This document shows positions 13,196 through 25,599 of a DNA stretch of 64,000 nt, one piece after another. The notes under the pieces are model-generated. The model saw only the letters and a list, made by a program, of their open reading frames with translations. It did no database searches and was not told the origin of the DNA. The DNA is taken from the NCBI RefSeq assembly GCF_900005765.1, contig NC_041691.1, positions 1,896,422 to 1,960,421 on the forward strand, in the 5' to 3' direction. This DNA is from Plasmodium relictum (Eukaryota > Apicomplexa > Aconoidasida > Haemosporida > Plasmodiidae). Within the stretch, counting starts at the first letter, position 1; every line of letters begins with the position of its first letter. Position numbers and translations under genes: made by a program.

Positions 13196-15496
13196 ATACT
13201 ATACCACCTAGAGAAAGTAGTGGTATTATTTATAGTTTTTTTTCTTTATCTTGTTTTATTACTTCCAGTCTCTTCTGTATTTCATTATTAATTTTTTCTA
13301 TTCCCATTACTAAGATAACCTCAATGTAAAATGTTATTTCGTTCTCAAATGTAGAAATAGTCTTTCGATTTTAATACTTACATTACATATAATTTTCTTT
13401 TATGCTTATTGGCCACATATATAAGATTTTTCAATTACCTTTCGTATATTTCTTTTGCTTTATTATTTAATAATTTAACCTTTTCTAAAAGTATTTGTAT
13501 TTCTTTGCCTCTATAATAAATAGGTACTATTTTTTAGTTTCCATTTTTGATTTGAATTATTCTATAAGAAAATGATCATTGTGGTTTATAATACCCATTT
13601 ATGCTGTAATGTTTCATTTGATTTATTTCATATTCAGGAAATTCATAAAAAATAATATCTCCAATTTTAATATCTTCATTCTTAACTAAAGATTTCTCTT
13701 TAGTTTTAAATAGGTTTTCACTTGTATTTTCAATAGATCATTTAGATAAATAATTTTCATTTATTTGGTTATTCCTGGTATTATTTTTGAAAAATCTGTG
13801 CATATGCGGTCAATTACATATGTAGAAAAATAAAATGTTTTTCCTATAACGTCATGTGTGAGTTATTATATACTAGGACTGAGTTTATAACTATTTCTTC
13901 AAAAGGGAAACCTTCTTTTTCATACAACGTTTTAAGTATATAATCAAGAATTTTATGAGAATTTTCATTATTACAATTCCCTTGTGAGTAATATGCGCTA
14001 ATATGATATAGTTTTATTCGTAATTCATTAGTAATGCAATTCTTAAATTCTTGGCTTATATAAATGGAACCTTGGTCAGACAAAATACTTTTTGGGAATC
14101 CAAATATAGGGACCCATGTATTTCTTATAATATTAATTGAATACAAAGCAACATGAGTTATATATGTCACATTTGTTAACATAAAATGTGATAGTCAATT
14201 GCTACGTGTATGTAGTATTATTTTCCTTTTTATGTTCTAGGCCCTATAATGTCTAATGATAGCATATCAAATATATTAGATTTTGATAATGCTTTATTTA
14301 TATTCATTTAAAAATTTTTATTATATATTATTTGATATATTAAACAATTTGTAATATAGTTTTTAATTTTTAGGCTAATATTAGACCACCAAGAGTTCTT
14401 AATTTTCTTTAATGTTTTATTTACTTCACAATACCATGCAAACTATTATGAAACCAATACCTTAAATAATTTCTATGTTTTTCTGGTATATATGATTACC
14501 TTGTTCTATAGTGAAATGGAAATTCATTCTTCCATACTATATCTCTTGGTATATTATTCTTATTTTTCCGTACTTCATCAGCGATTTCTTGACAAGATGG
14601 AATAAAATATATATCTTTATATCCTTCTTGTGATTTGGTACAATACAATGTCATATAATTTATAGATATGTTTTATTATCAATTGATCTAGTATTCTAAT
14701 CAGATAAACTATTTTGAAGTATATTAATATATTCAAATTCTAAAGTCACATAATCCTAATTTCTAACAATATAATTTTCTAGTATTAATTGATTCCATTC
14801 CTATGATACCTTTACAATATGCTTTGATGAATGTTTTAGATTTTTTAATATAATAATTGAACGTTATATAAACCAAAACTATTGCGAATAATTTTTTTTC
14901 AACTATACTCTATTACCTTTGAACATCATATAATTTTTTAGATGTGTAATGAATAAATTTAGTATTACCAGAATAGCTATCCTTTTTGAGTTAATGCAGC
15001 TCCTATAGTATAATATGATACGTCAATATAATTAGTATAAAGCTTTCCTGGTTTAAAGAATGAATAAGTTATTTCAGCCATGTTTTCTTTAATTTGTCCA
15101 AGTATTTATGAATGCTCCTAGTTCCATTCAAACTTTTTGTTTTTATCTAATAAAGAAACTAAATTAAATATCCATTTTGAAAAATTTTTTATATATATTC
15201 TATAATAATTAGCAGCTTCTAGAAACGATCTTAATTGTTTCTTTGATTTAGGTCTTTCTGCATTAATAATTGTTTTTATTTGATCTAATGAGAGTCTTAC
15301 TTCTTCTAGATCTATTATATGCCCTAAATATGTTATAGATGCTTTAAATAGCTCATATTTTTCTATATTTATTTAAGGATTATTATATATTAACAGTTTA
15401 CCTACTCTTTTTAACATTTCATAACGTTCATTTGTTTTTTTCTTTTAAATGATGATGCCATCAATGCATACAACTACATAATTTTTTTTAGAATTA
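13196..15496 (-). mobile_element. Ty3/gypsy pol remnant, copy 1
   Basis: Reading the minus strand from 15490 downward, there is the end of reverse transcriptase (VVCIDGIII, the YxDD site altered), then the thumb region and the block AERPKSKKQLRSFLEAANYY. An RNase H segment (TNYIDVSYYTIGAAL) and then integrase follow. Many stop codons and frameshifts interrupt it. The 5' half (gag, protease, RT fingers) is absent because an LTR end begins immediately at 15497. This is the copy with the best-preserved integrase core. It is dead as a transposon. Confidence 0.75.
13844..14182 (-). pseudogene. Integrase core fragment of copy 1
   Basis: 112 open codons. The block FGFPKSILSDQGS contains the second catalytic Asp of the DDE triad, and the block around NCNNENSHKILDYIL carries the Glu. 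It matches the equivalent part of the 38.7-43.6 kb element, which lacks the Asp block. The first Asp and the H2C2 zinc region lie upstream in broken frame. It is flanked by stops and is probably not expressed. Confidence 0.75.
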
Positions 15497-16192
15497 TGAT
15501 TTATTAATTTTCCGTTCAAATATTTTGCTAAAGTATAGTATAAGCAGATTAATAAATGGTAAGTATAAATAATTACACTAGTTTAATTGGGTTTTATTAA
15601 TTATATTATGTAAAAGTTAAATTTTAAAGTTACTTAAATGTTTTATCGCTTAAAAGTCTAAATATTGAAAAGTAAAATAAATATAACATATATCAAGCGT
15701 CTTACATAAACACTGACATAATATATTTAATAATTTATTTTCTCTTTTAATATTTAATTATATACTTATATATTCTTATTTGCATTCATCAATATCTATT
15801 CTTTCCTCTGATACTTCTTTCGTTATTTAGAAATTTATATTATGTATATTTTTTAATATCAAGTACGTATATAATATTTACGACAAATATTTTCATAAAA
15901 ATTATAAAATAATTATTTAAAAACAGAACAAAAAAAAAAAAAAAAAATAAAATAAATAAATAAATATATATATGTATATAAAAAAAAATTTTTAGTTTAA
16001 GATATATGAAAATTTTAAATCGATTCATCTATTATGAATTTGTAATTCTTATATGTTTGAAACATTTCAATGAGGGCATAACTCTTTTCAGTATGCTTTT
16101 TTATTGAAGTTAATGCACAACTATCTCGTATCCTTCTATATATGCACCTATATTTATTTTATAAAAGATTCATAATAGTTTTTATTAACTAA
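15497..16192 (-). repeat. LTR, minus orientation, about 700 bp
   Basis: The lower-coordinate end is TGATTTATTAATTTTCCG, the reverse complement of the shared LTR 3' terminus (CAATTAATAAATCA). The upper end is the degenerate start palindrome near 16165-16192 (AATAG...TTATTAAC). It abuts the RT remnant of copy 1, so it is either that copy's own 5' LTR after an internal deletion or a later insertion. Sequence after the terminus (AATAAATGGTAAGTAT) matches the minus LTR at 56344-56903. Confidence 0.55.
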
Positions 16193-16365
16193 GTATACAA
16201 TATATATGAGCATTTTAGTACATATATTTTTTTTTTAGATTCGTACACTATAGTTAAGGCATTTTAATGCACATATTTTTCTTAAATACTTTATATATAC
16301 AATTAAATTTTCAATTAAATTATATTTTTCTTTAATACAAATATAGGTCAATAACACTATTTATT

Positions 16366-17672
16366 GAAAAATACCAGATAAATATAGAACTCATTTAATG
16401 TATTAGCTTTACAGCAGTAAATTTGTAGGTACTCATGGATCAATAAAAATATAAAGAAAATTCATAGACATTTTTGGTGGCATAGTATTTGTCATGATAT
16501 TGAAGAATATGTTAAAAATTGTCTTTTGTTTACAAGTAATTGGTAATAAGAAATCTAAGACTAATAAGAACAAAGCATTATCAAAACTAACTTATTTGAA
16601 ATGGCTTCGTTTAACATTATTGGACTTAAAACATAAGAAAAAAAAGCATATTTTATAAAAATAGCAATAAATGATTATTCACATTTTATGTTAGCTAATG
16701 TTATTAAGAGAATGTGTATCAATAATGGTACAATTTATATGATGAAACATAGCTGAATTCTTACATTTGGACATCCAACAAGTATTTTAACATATTATGG
16801 TTCTATTTATATGAATCAGAAATTTCAAAAATATATCACAAAGGAATTACAAATAAAATTATATCATACTAGCTCTGATTATCTTCAAGTAAATGGTATT
16901 AATTAAAGATCTTATAAAAGTCTCTGTTATATATTCAAAACAATATATAAGGAAAAAAATGTACTTTTGAAGAAATATTTAAAAATATAGTATTAATCTA
17001 CAGTAATATATCTCATGAAACTATAGGAGAAATTCTGTATGTTTCTATGTTTGGAATGGACTGTATATTCCTTGATTTTTTGAAGTTATTATCTGAAGTC
17101 ACTTTTGAAATGATAATGATTTATTTATGTGATGGATGGAAATAAGTGAATGTGTATTTAAATAGACCCAAAGATAAACCAATAGTTACTACTAAGGATA
17201 TTAATGTCGGTATTATTATTTCATTTGATTTATCAAAATAAGAAAGAAATCAAAATGAAGCATTATAGTGGAAATAATCAATATAAAATATATTGGTTTT
17301 TTCTTCATAAATTAACCAAAATTGCAAAAAGAAATTTTAAGGTAATATTTATTTATTATTAAAGTAAAGAAATTTAAATTTCACTAAGATCAAATTATTA
17401 AATAATAAAATAACATATATATATATGAGATTTAATTAAAGAATCTAATGCATGTTAATGGAATAAATAAAAAAAATCCAAAGCTTATGCATGAATTGAA
17501 ATATAAAAATGATTTTGATATATTTGAAAGAAGTGATGTTTTATCACGTGATATGAATAATAATAAGCATAATAAATTAAATAGGATATACAAAAAGGAT
17601 TTTATATTATAAAACAAGTTAAAAATCAGAATTCACATAATATCATTACTTTTCCCCTTAGTTGGTAAAGTA
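16366..17672 (+). mobile_element. Ty3/gypsy integrase and pol tail, copy 2
   Basis: Plus-strand fragment starting in the H2C2 zinc-finger region (IPDKYR...SSKFVGTHGS). It continues through the integrase core (FGHPTSILTYYGS, with the catalytic Asp replaced by Tyr) and a C-terminal region to about 17385, followed by a less conserved pol tail. It has many stops. An LTR-start-like palindrome (GGTCAATAA...TTATTGA) near 16349 abuts its 5' end, and its 3' LTR follows directly at 17673. Bases 16461-17385 are nearly identical to the inverted segment at 22514-23439. Confidence 0.75.
16461..17385 (+). repeat. Inverted repeat arm 1 (integrase)
   Basis: By eye about 99% identical to the reverse complement of 22514-23439 (roughly ten substitutions, equal length within a base). 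Homology continues outside the arm on both sides but drops sharply. Shared premature stops show that the common ancestor of this segment was already non-coding. Confidence 0.85.
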
Positions 17673-18248
17673 TGATCAATAAAAGATTTTATCTCCCTTT
17701 TTAAAATTTAATATAATGAAAAATTTTATGTATAGAAGCTACTAGCTTATACAAGATACTGGAAAGATGCGTTTATAAAGATATTTGTATAAAGATACGT
17801 ATAAAAAGATTTGGTATATATATACAGGTGTACAAAGATGTATATATAAAGATATGTGTTATAAAAAGATATGTGATAAAAAATAATTATAATAAAAATA
17901 TATGCTTTTTATTTTCATTTAAAAAAAATTTTAATTTTTTTAATAATTCTTATATTAATTATAATATTTTTTTTTTTTGTAAATAAAATTTGTGTGAATG
18001 ATTAAAAAAATGAAAGTAATTCATAAAAATTAATAATAAAAACTATTCAAAAACATGATAAAAAAATAATATACTAGAAAAATTTATTTTAATTTTTTGT
18101 TACACAAATATTTATGAGAATAATAAAAAAATTATCTATAATAAATGTTTATAATAAATAAATTTAGTAGAAAATTCTCTATACGATCTTTATTAATTTC
18201 ACTGTTTAAAATAATGTAAAGATACTCAAACGTCTTATTAATAAATCA
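17673..18248 (+). repeat. 3' LTR of copy 2, 576 bp
   Basis: Starts TGATCAATAAAAG and ends AATAAATCA (TG...CA). It contains an array of loosely repeated AAGATA/GTATA units at about 17760-17880, also seen in the LTRs at 44396 and 59801. The terminal block from CTTTATTAATTTC to the end is the shared LTR 3' terminus. Confidence 0.75.
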
Positions 18249-19347
18249 TACCTTTAAAAAAAATTTAACTTCTTTTTTTTCGGGGGGACGTCACCATATA
18301 TAATTTGTAAATAATAATAATTATGTAAAATATATATTAAGTGGAATAAATAATAATTGATATTAAATGATAAATTAAAGAAGTAAATAAATATACTAAA
18401 AATTTAATTTAAAAATAAAATAAACTTTAAATTATCTAGTATAATTTATAAATAGATAATAGTTATTTGGAATAATTAATATTATAGCAAATAAATCAGG
18501 TAGATATTTCCTCTACATTTCTTTATTAACCGTTAAAACTACGGCAAAAATATTTGAGTTTCTAATTAATAAATAAATAATATTATAAAAATATTCTTCC
18601 CCTATAAAAAGGGAAAAATGAGTAAATATATTCAATGTTTTTTCTTCTTGCTACCTAAATACTATATTAAACTAAAATTATATTTTTCATTTGCATAAAT
18701 TTCCATTATTATTAAGATAATAAATAAATTTTGCTTATTTTATCATAAAACTTACATTTTTATTTCGATGGTTATAAATTATATGCAAGCATTTAATTAT
18801 TTAATTATGTATTTGATCATTTATATTATCATTTATATTTATATTTAAGTGTAATATTGTTAATTTTTATAATCATATATGATATTAGAGTTCTAAAAAA
18901 AAGGGTAAAACTTTTCAATAATTATATATAATACTAAAAAATATTTTAAAAGTTCGGATTAAAAAAGTAATATCGTTTATATTACTTAAGTTCTAAAAAA
19001 AAAAAAAAATACTATCTAAAAAAAAGATACACAAAAATTTTTATTAATTTATCTCCTAATTAATGAAAGCGTATATTATTAAATATGAAAGAAAAATTCG
19101 GAATAATAAAAATTATATTTATTTAAATTGGACTATTTTAAACTAATTAAATACTTTACAAATAACTACTATATATATAGAATATTTAAAAACATTAAAA
19201 CTTAATTATTTAAAATAAAATTAATAGGTAAAGCAAATAATTTAAATGCTGCAACAAAATAAAATTAGGAAATAATATATTAAAATACTTCATTTTCTTA
19301 AAAAAAAATTTCTTCAATGCCTTCAAGAAAAATTTATATTTATTTCC
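18249..19347. other. Non-coding spacer with a GC-rich islet
   Basis: No gene. A 15-base GC-rich word (CGGGGGGACGTCACC, 18281-18295) stands out in otherwise about 85% AT sequence just outside the LTR. The remainder, next to the stop of the ETRAMP-like gene, is presumably its 3' UTR and flank. Confidence 0.5.
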
Positions 19348-19665
19348 TTAAAAAAACATGGGAAAGCGATTTGTGGAAGAAACATTAAATAATCTTGGAA
19401 TATTATCCATCTCATTATTAAGTGCTTTGAATTTAGATAACTCCAATCCAACTAATGTACCTAAACCTAATACGAGAACTGAAGTCATAATTGATGATAA
19501 AATAATTCCATCTCTTCTCATTTTTTTCAGAATCTTCGTGTCTTGTGATACCATATCATCATATTGTGCTTTATTACACTTTGATTCTTGCTTACAAAAA
19601 CATTCTACTACTAAAACGATAGCTAAGAATAGAATAAAAAAACTTAATCTTTTTGAAATTTTCAT
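19348..19665 (-). CDS. ETRAMP-like early transcribed membrane protein
   Basis: Single exon, 105 residues. It has an N-terminal signal peptide at 1-23 (MKISKRLSFF start, hydrophobic core, C22/C24). A short charged, Lys-rich segment follows at 25-52, a second membrane helix at about 54-77 (TSVLVLGLGTLVGLEL), then a short C-terminal tail. This order and size are the ETRAMP hallmark; family members sit in the parasitophorous vacuole membrane with the tail facing the host cytosol. Proximity to choline kinase suggests a relative of P. falciparum ETRAMP14.1 (inferred from remembered gene order). It is intact although embedded between dead retrotransposons and framed by a long inverted repeat. A TGCATGCA word lies about 230 bases upstream. 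Confidence 0.8.
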   Translation of the reverse strand: MKISKRLSFFILFLAIVLVVECFCKQESKCNKAQYDDMVSQDTKILKKMRRDGIILSSIMTSVLVLGLGTLVGLELSKFKALNNEMDNIPRLFNVSSTNRFPMFF

Positions 19666-19894
19666 TTTTACTCAATCTAAAATAATAATTTTATTTTAAT
19701 AATAATAAATTTTATAATAAGTTTAAAAAAAAAATTTTTAATGTTTAAAAAAAAAAAATTTTTAAATTTTTTTTTAAAAAATATTTAATTTTTAATTTAT
19801 AAATTTAAAAATAATTTATAATTTATAATTTATTACTAAAACTTTTAATTTATATTTTTGGAAAAAGATAATTTATTTAAGGATTTTTTATTTT

Positions 19895-19906
19895 TGCATG
19901 CACGTG
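19895..19906. promoter_or_regulatory. TGCATGCA + CACGTG composite site
   Basis: TGCATGCA (19895-19902) overlaps CACGTG (19901-19906) about 230 bases upstream of the ETRAMP-like start. TGCATGCA is the published recognition word of the ApiAP2 factor AP2-Sp, and TGCAC is the reverse complement of the GTGCA core bound by AP2-I. Function here is inferred. Confidence 0.4.
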
Positions 19907-21558
19907 AATATTGATGCGCTTTCTGTATCTTTATCACGCATTACTATAATTTTTTACAATTTTTTTTATTATTCTAAATATAAATAATTTCTCGCAACTA
20001 AATAAAATTTTACTTTTATAAAGTTAAAGTAAACAAAAATTTTGATTAAAAATGAGGTATTTTTAAAAAAATAAAATAAAATAAAAATTTAAAAGTATAT
20101 CTTTGATATATTAAAGCACCTAATTTTAATTTTTTAATTACTTTTTTTTTTCATAAAAAGAAATGCTTTTAAAAACAATTAGATTACAACAAATCTTTTT
20201 GATTAATTGTTTTTTGTACAAAAATATTTCATTAGATCTATATTTGATTTTTAAATAAATGTATCTAAAACCGTTTTAATAATTATTAAATATATTTTTG
20301 TAATAAATATAGAATTATTATATAATTATTATTCATATTAAAAGTTCTGCAATTTTTCGTAATATTAAATATATTTTTCATAGAAGATTACATATATTAA
20401 TTATCTATTAATCATAAAAGTATATATACTTATTAAGTTTATCAATTATTATTTTTTGTACTTTAAAATAATATACAAAATTTTCATTTTTATAATTTTT
20501 TAGTATCATATATATATATTTAAAAAAGAATTATAACAAAAAACAAGTTAAATACAAATTTATATATATAGGTAATTTATATTATAATTAAAGCGTCGAT
20601 GCATGTATTCGTATTTATATTAATATATTTAAGTAGAAATGAAATATATATATAAAATAATATATATTTACATATAAAGAATTTTTTATTAAATATAATA
20701 GTATATTACTCCTATTATTAACAAATACTTATTGATAAACTTATTTAAAATATATAAATAGATATATTTTAGAATTTATCATTTTATATGATGGAAAATT
20801 ATTCCGTAAGTATAAATATTGTAATAAATTAATTACTAAAAAAAAGTCATATTAGCCAATAAACTTTTTCAAAATAATGCTTTTAAAATTTAATTATTTA
20901 ATTTATAATTAAAAACATTATTTTTTTTTTATGCATAATTAGTGATATATATATTACTTTTATATGAATCTAGGCATCATTAATAAAAGAAAAATCTAAT
21001 AATAGCATTAAGAAATTAAATGATAAAATATCCATAAAGATTATTCCTGACAAATGTAATAAAAAAACCAAAAAATCTTCATATATTTTTAGATTCTAAG
21101 AGCTAATTTTTAACAGCAATAAAATTTCACAAAAATTTGCTAAAATTATTAACATTTTTTTAGAATTTTCTAAAATATTTATTAAATTATCAATTTTATT
21201 TATTTTTTTTTTTTTTATTTAAATTAATTATGCAATGTAAATATATGATCTTATAATAAAAAAATATATACTGACTAGTAAATTTAACTTTTATATTATT
21301 TCATTTTCCTTTTTTTATAACATTTATTCCATATTAAAAGTAATTTTATTTTTATATATCTAAACATAACTTGCATTACTGTACTAGAAAAGTGTCATTA
21401 TTGAAAATATAAAATTATATTAATATACTCAATAATATAAATTTAATCAATATTATAAACATCATAATTATTATAAATATAAATGATATTAATTTGGCAT
21501 TACCAATATAACTTATTTTATTACATTTATTAATGTTAATATTTTTTATATTATCATT
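19907..21558. other. Non-coding spacer
   Basis: Upstream region of the ETRAMP-like gene up to the next LTR. No gene or LTR end was recognised; TA-rich tracts and short frames only. Confidence 0.45.
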
Positions 21559-22231
21559 TGATTAAATGGATATTCAAATAATTTTGTAATATATTGTGAA
21601 CAGTTAAACTATTGAAGAGCATAAGCATTGATCTCTACTAGTTTTAGTTTTTATTAAATTATAAATAATAAATTATTTTTATGTAATTACTCTATATAGC
21701 ACAAAAGAAGCAATTTATTTTACATAAAGTTCTAAATCCTCATATTAATGATATGTTAAATAAATGCTTAATTGTTCATAGTACATTAAAAATTTACAAC
21801 AACGTTCATATGCTTTTTAAAAAAAACTATTATCTATTCTTATTAAAATCTTATTACCCATTATTTATAAATATTAAAAAAAGATTATGCACATACAATC
21901 TTTCATCAAAAAATTAACTTTTGTAATTAACAAAATTTATCTTTTATTACTAATAATTTATTAAATAATTTTTAAAAAAAACAAAAATTTATTTTAAAAT
22001 TTTATTTTTATTTGTCACTTTCTATCTACATGTAAAAATATATAAAAAACAATTCACTTTCTCAAAAAAAAAAAAATTTTTTAGTTTACACACTTCAATA
22101 GAGAAATTTAATGTACTCACTCCATTGTACATATTTTCTAAAATATCTTAATTGTACAGATAAACTTTTGCCTATATTTTATTTCGTTCTATCGAAAGTT
22201 CGTAAAGGTCAATAATACTATTTATTGACCA
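21559..22231 (-). repeat. 3' LTR of copy 3, about 673 bp
   Basis: On the minus strand it starts TGGTCAATAAATAG with a perfect 9-bp-arm palindrome (22207-22230). It ends near 21559 with a diverged terminal block (GCTCTTCAATAGTTTAACTG, then AATCA) that aligns to the LTR end at 60350-60416. Confidence 0.6.
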
Positions 22232-24960
22232 TACTCTACCACCTACAGAAAAGTAATAGCATTATTTTGAATCCTGTTCTTTATTTTAAAATATCAATTC
22301 ATTTTTTTATATCCTAATTTATTCTTTATTCTTATCATTAGTTTTGTCATAAGGAGAAACATCACTTAATCCATAAAAATATAAATAAATTTACGATTCA
22401 AAACTTGCATAAGATTAAACAATTAATTGCATTTCTAAATGACTCGTATTAATTTCTTTAATTGCGTTTTATATATTTCTTTCGTTTTATTATTTGACAG
22501 TTTAATTTTTTTAAGTGAAATTTAAATTTCTTTACTTTAATAATAAATAAATATTACCTTAAAATTTCTTTTTGCAATTTTGGTTAATTTATGAAGAAAA
22601 AACCAATATATTTTATATTGATTATTTCCACTATAATGCTTCATTTTGATTTCTTTCTTATTTTGATAAATCAAATGAAATAATAATACCGACATTAATA
22701 TCCTTAGTAGTAACTATTGGTTTATCTTTGGGTCTATTTAAATACACATTCACTTATTTCCATCCATCACATAAATAAATCATTATCATTTCAAAAGTGA
22801 CTTCAGATAATAACTTCAAAAAATCAAGGAATATACAGTCCATTCCAAACATAGAAACATACAGAATTTCTCCTATAGTTTCATGAGATATATTACTGTA
22901 GATTAATACTATATTTTTAAATATTTCTTCAAAAGTACATTTTTTTCCTTATATATTGTTTTGAATATATAACAGAGACTTTTATAAGATCTTTAATTAA
23001 TATCATTTACTTGAAGATAATCAGCGCTAGTATGATATAATTTTATTTGTAATTCCTTTGTGATATATTTTTGAAATTTCTGATTCATATAAATAGAACC
23101 ATAATATGTTAAAATACTTTTTGGATGTCCAAATGTAAGAATTCAGTTATGTTTCATCATATAAATTGTATCATTATTGATACACGTTCTCTTAATAACA
23201 TTAGCTAACATAAAATGTGAATAATCATTTATTGCTATTTTTATAAAATATGCTTTTTTTTCTTATGTTTTAAGTCCAATAATGTTAAACGAAGCCATTT
23301 CAAATAAGTTAGTTTTGATAATGCTTTGTTCTTATTAGTATTATATTTCTTATTACCAATTACTTGTAAACAAAAGACAATTTTTAACATATTCTTCAAT
23401 ATCATGACAAATACTATGCCACCAAGAATGTCTATGAACTTTCTTTAGATTTTTATTGAGTTCACGATGCCCAGGAAACTTGCTACTTTGAAACCTATAC
23501 GCTGAATGAGTTTTAAGGTTTTCCCGTATATATATTTATGTTCTATAGTGAATAGGAAAATCATTTTTTTATATTACATATCTCGGAATATTAACTTTAT
23601 TTTATCATACATAATCAACAATTTCCTGATAAGATAGAATAATGTAAGAATCTTAATATTCTTTTAATAGCCTGTTGTAATATAATATTATGCAACTCGG
23701 AAGATCAGTTTCATCATCTATCAATCTAGTAATCCACTCAGTTAAACTATTTTGAACTCTGTCAATACTCTTAAATTTCAAATTAAATTCAGATAATCTG
23801 AATTTCTATCTATATAATTTTCCAATATTAATAGAATCTATTCCTACTATATCTTTATAATTTATTTTAATTAACGCCTTGAATCCATGAATATAATAGT
23901 CAAATGTTTCATACGATACAACTATTACAAATAATTCAACGATACTTCTTCTTCGTTGAATATTAATTAGTTTCTTGGATACATGATGAATAAATTTAGT
24001 ATAACTAGTTTCGTTGAGTTAATATAGCTTCTATAGCATAATACAACTTATATGTATATATGATATATACTTTTCCAAGTTCAAGAAAGGATATGCATGT
24101 TATTTCAGACGTATTTTCTTTTGTTTGTTCGAATACTTGTGAATGCTATTAATACTATTAAAATTTTTTCTTTTTGGATAACAATTGAACTAGTTTATAA
24201 GTTCATTCTGAAAATTTCTTTAAATAATTTCTATAATAATTAGCAGTTCCTAAAAAGGATGTAAATTGTTTCTTAGACTTAGGTCTCTCTTTTTTAATAA
24301 TGGTTTTTACTTTATCTAATGAATGCCTTATATCGTTATGATATATTATTTGTTCTAAATAAAAGTTAAAGATATATTTAAATATTTACATTTCTTTGTA
24401 TTTATTCCTAAATTATTATAAACAGTTCAGTTAGTTTACCTAATATTTTAAAATATTCATTTATTGCTTTTGTCAAAACGATGATGCCATCAGTATATAC
24501 AAATATGTAATTTTCCTGAATTATCTCCATAAAAATATTTTCCAATATTCTTTGAAATTGCATGGAACTAGTTTTTAATCCATTTGACTATATATTAAAT
24601 GCAAATGTTTTACGCTTAGTATAAATATGGTATATTGTTTATTATTTTCCTTTAATATTCTATAATCGATTTTTTAGATATATATTTGAAAGCAATCTGG
24701 TTATATAAATTCTTAGAAATACATGTTTTATATGTAGTAAAACATGTAAGTCATCCAATATATATCTATTCAAATATCGTTATTCTACAGTAATTCTTTA
24801 TTTCTCATCCTTTTTCCAAACTAGTACCTTAAGTCCATTTTGTACTATTAACTTATCCGTTTTTACCATTTTGTCGATATTTTTATTTACTTCAGTTATC
24901 ATTTCCTTACTCATGGTTCTGATATTATATCTTCATAATTTTCCTTATACTTCCAAAGGA
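22232..24960 (-). pseudogene. RT-RNase H-integrase remnant of copy 3
   Basis: Recognisable blocks, in minus-strand order, are an RT palm with VYTDGIIVLTKA at 24486-24497 (YTDG instead of YxDD), the RT/RNase H connection with RPKSKKQ near 24290, and an RNase H region. Then come the H2C2 integrase zinc region near 23500 and a core with ILTYYGS where copy 1 has ILSDQGS. It is broken by multiple stops in every block. Confidence 0.7.
22514..23439 (-). repeat. Inverted repeat arm 2 (integrase)
   Basis: Reverse-complement partner of 16461-17385. The two arms are separated by about 5.1 kb that contains the ETRAMP-like gene and two LTRs. Recombination between them would invert that gene. Confidence 0.85.
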
Positions 24961-25007
24961 ACTTTGTATTTGCTTGGTATTCCTTTCATTTTATTTTATC
25001 ACATTAA

Positions 25008-25595
25008 TTAACCAAAATTTGTATTTTTCTTTATTTCATCTTTATTATTTTGAGATATTAAATCACTTTTATTAATAAAATTTTGAATATATGTTTGAAT
25101 GGACGTTCCTATATGTTTTTCCTTTTTTGGTTTAACTTCTATTATATATGTATTATTTTCATCAATTTTCGTAATAGCATATCCTAATTGGTTTATGATA
25201 GCACTTCTAATTAATATAAGTGCCTTTTCTGCATTTAATATAGCGAATCTTTCCGTAGCTTGCTTATTTGTAGATTTCATGCTTATTACAATATATTTAG
25301 AGATTTTTGTTCTTTATTAAATACCTCACATATTTCAATTGGAGAAATTATTAAATCAGGTTCTATACCTAATTTTTTTGTAGAAGAGGATGGTATAGTA
25401 AATAATTCTGCTTCAGCATCTAATATAGAATACACTTTCTTTTTATACAATTCAACAATTTGTTTAGAGTTTGTACAGAATCCTTCGATACTTTCACCAC
25501 TTTGTACTTTATTAATGGATGATTTATTCTTTTCGATTTCTTCTACATCTTTATGTTCCAGTACCTTTTCTGACGCTTCACTTTTGCATAAATAA
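25008..25595 (-). pseudogene. Retropepsin-like protease remnant of copy 3
   Basis: The C-terminal part is open for 90 codons (KSTNKQATERFAILNAEKAL), matching the protease region at 40618-40739. Upstream, the active-site equivalent reads ILDAEAELFT in place of the LLDSGAYFRT of the 38.7 kb element, so the catalytic DSG is lost. Two or more stops separate the blocks. Confidence 0.6.
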
Positions 25596-25599
25596 TTAA

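Noticed and set aside
19358-19699. 113-codon plus frame over the ETRAMP-like gene
   Set aside because: It is the antisense of a convincing signal-peptide/membrane-helix protein and has no features of its own.
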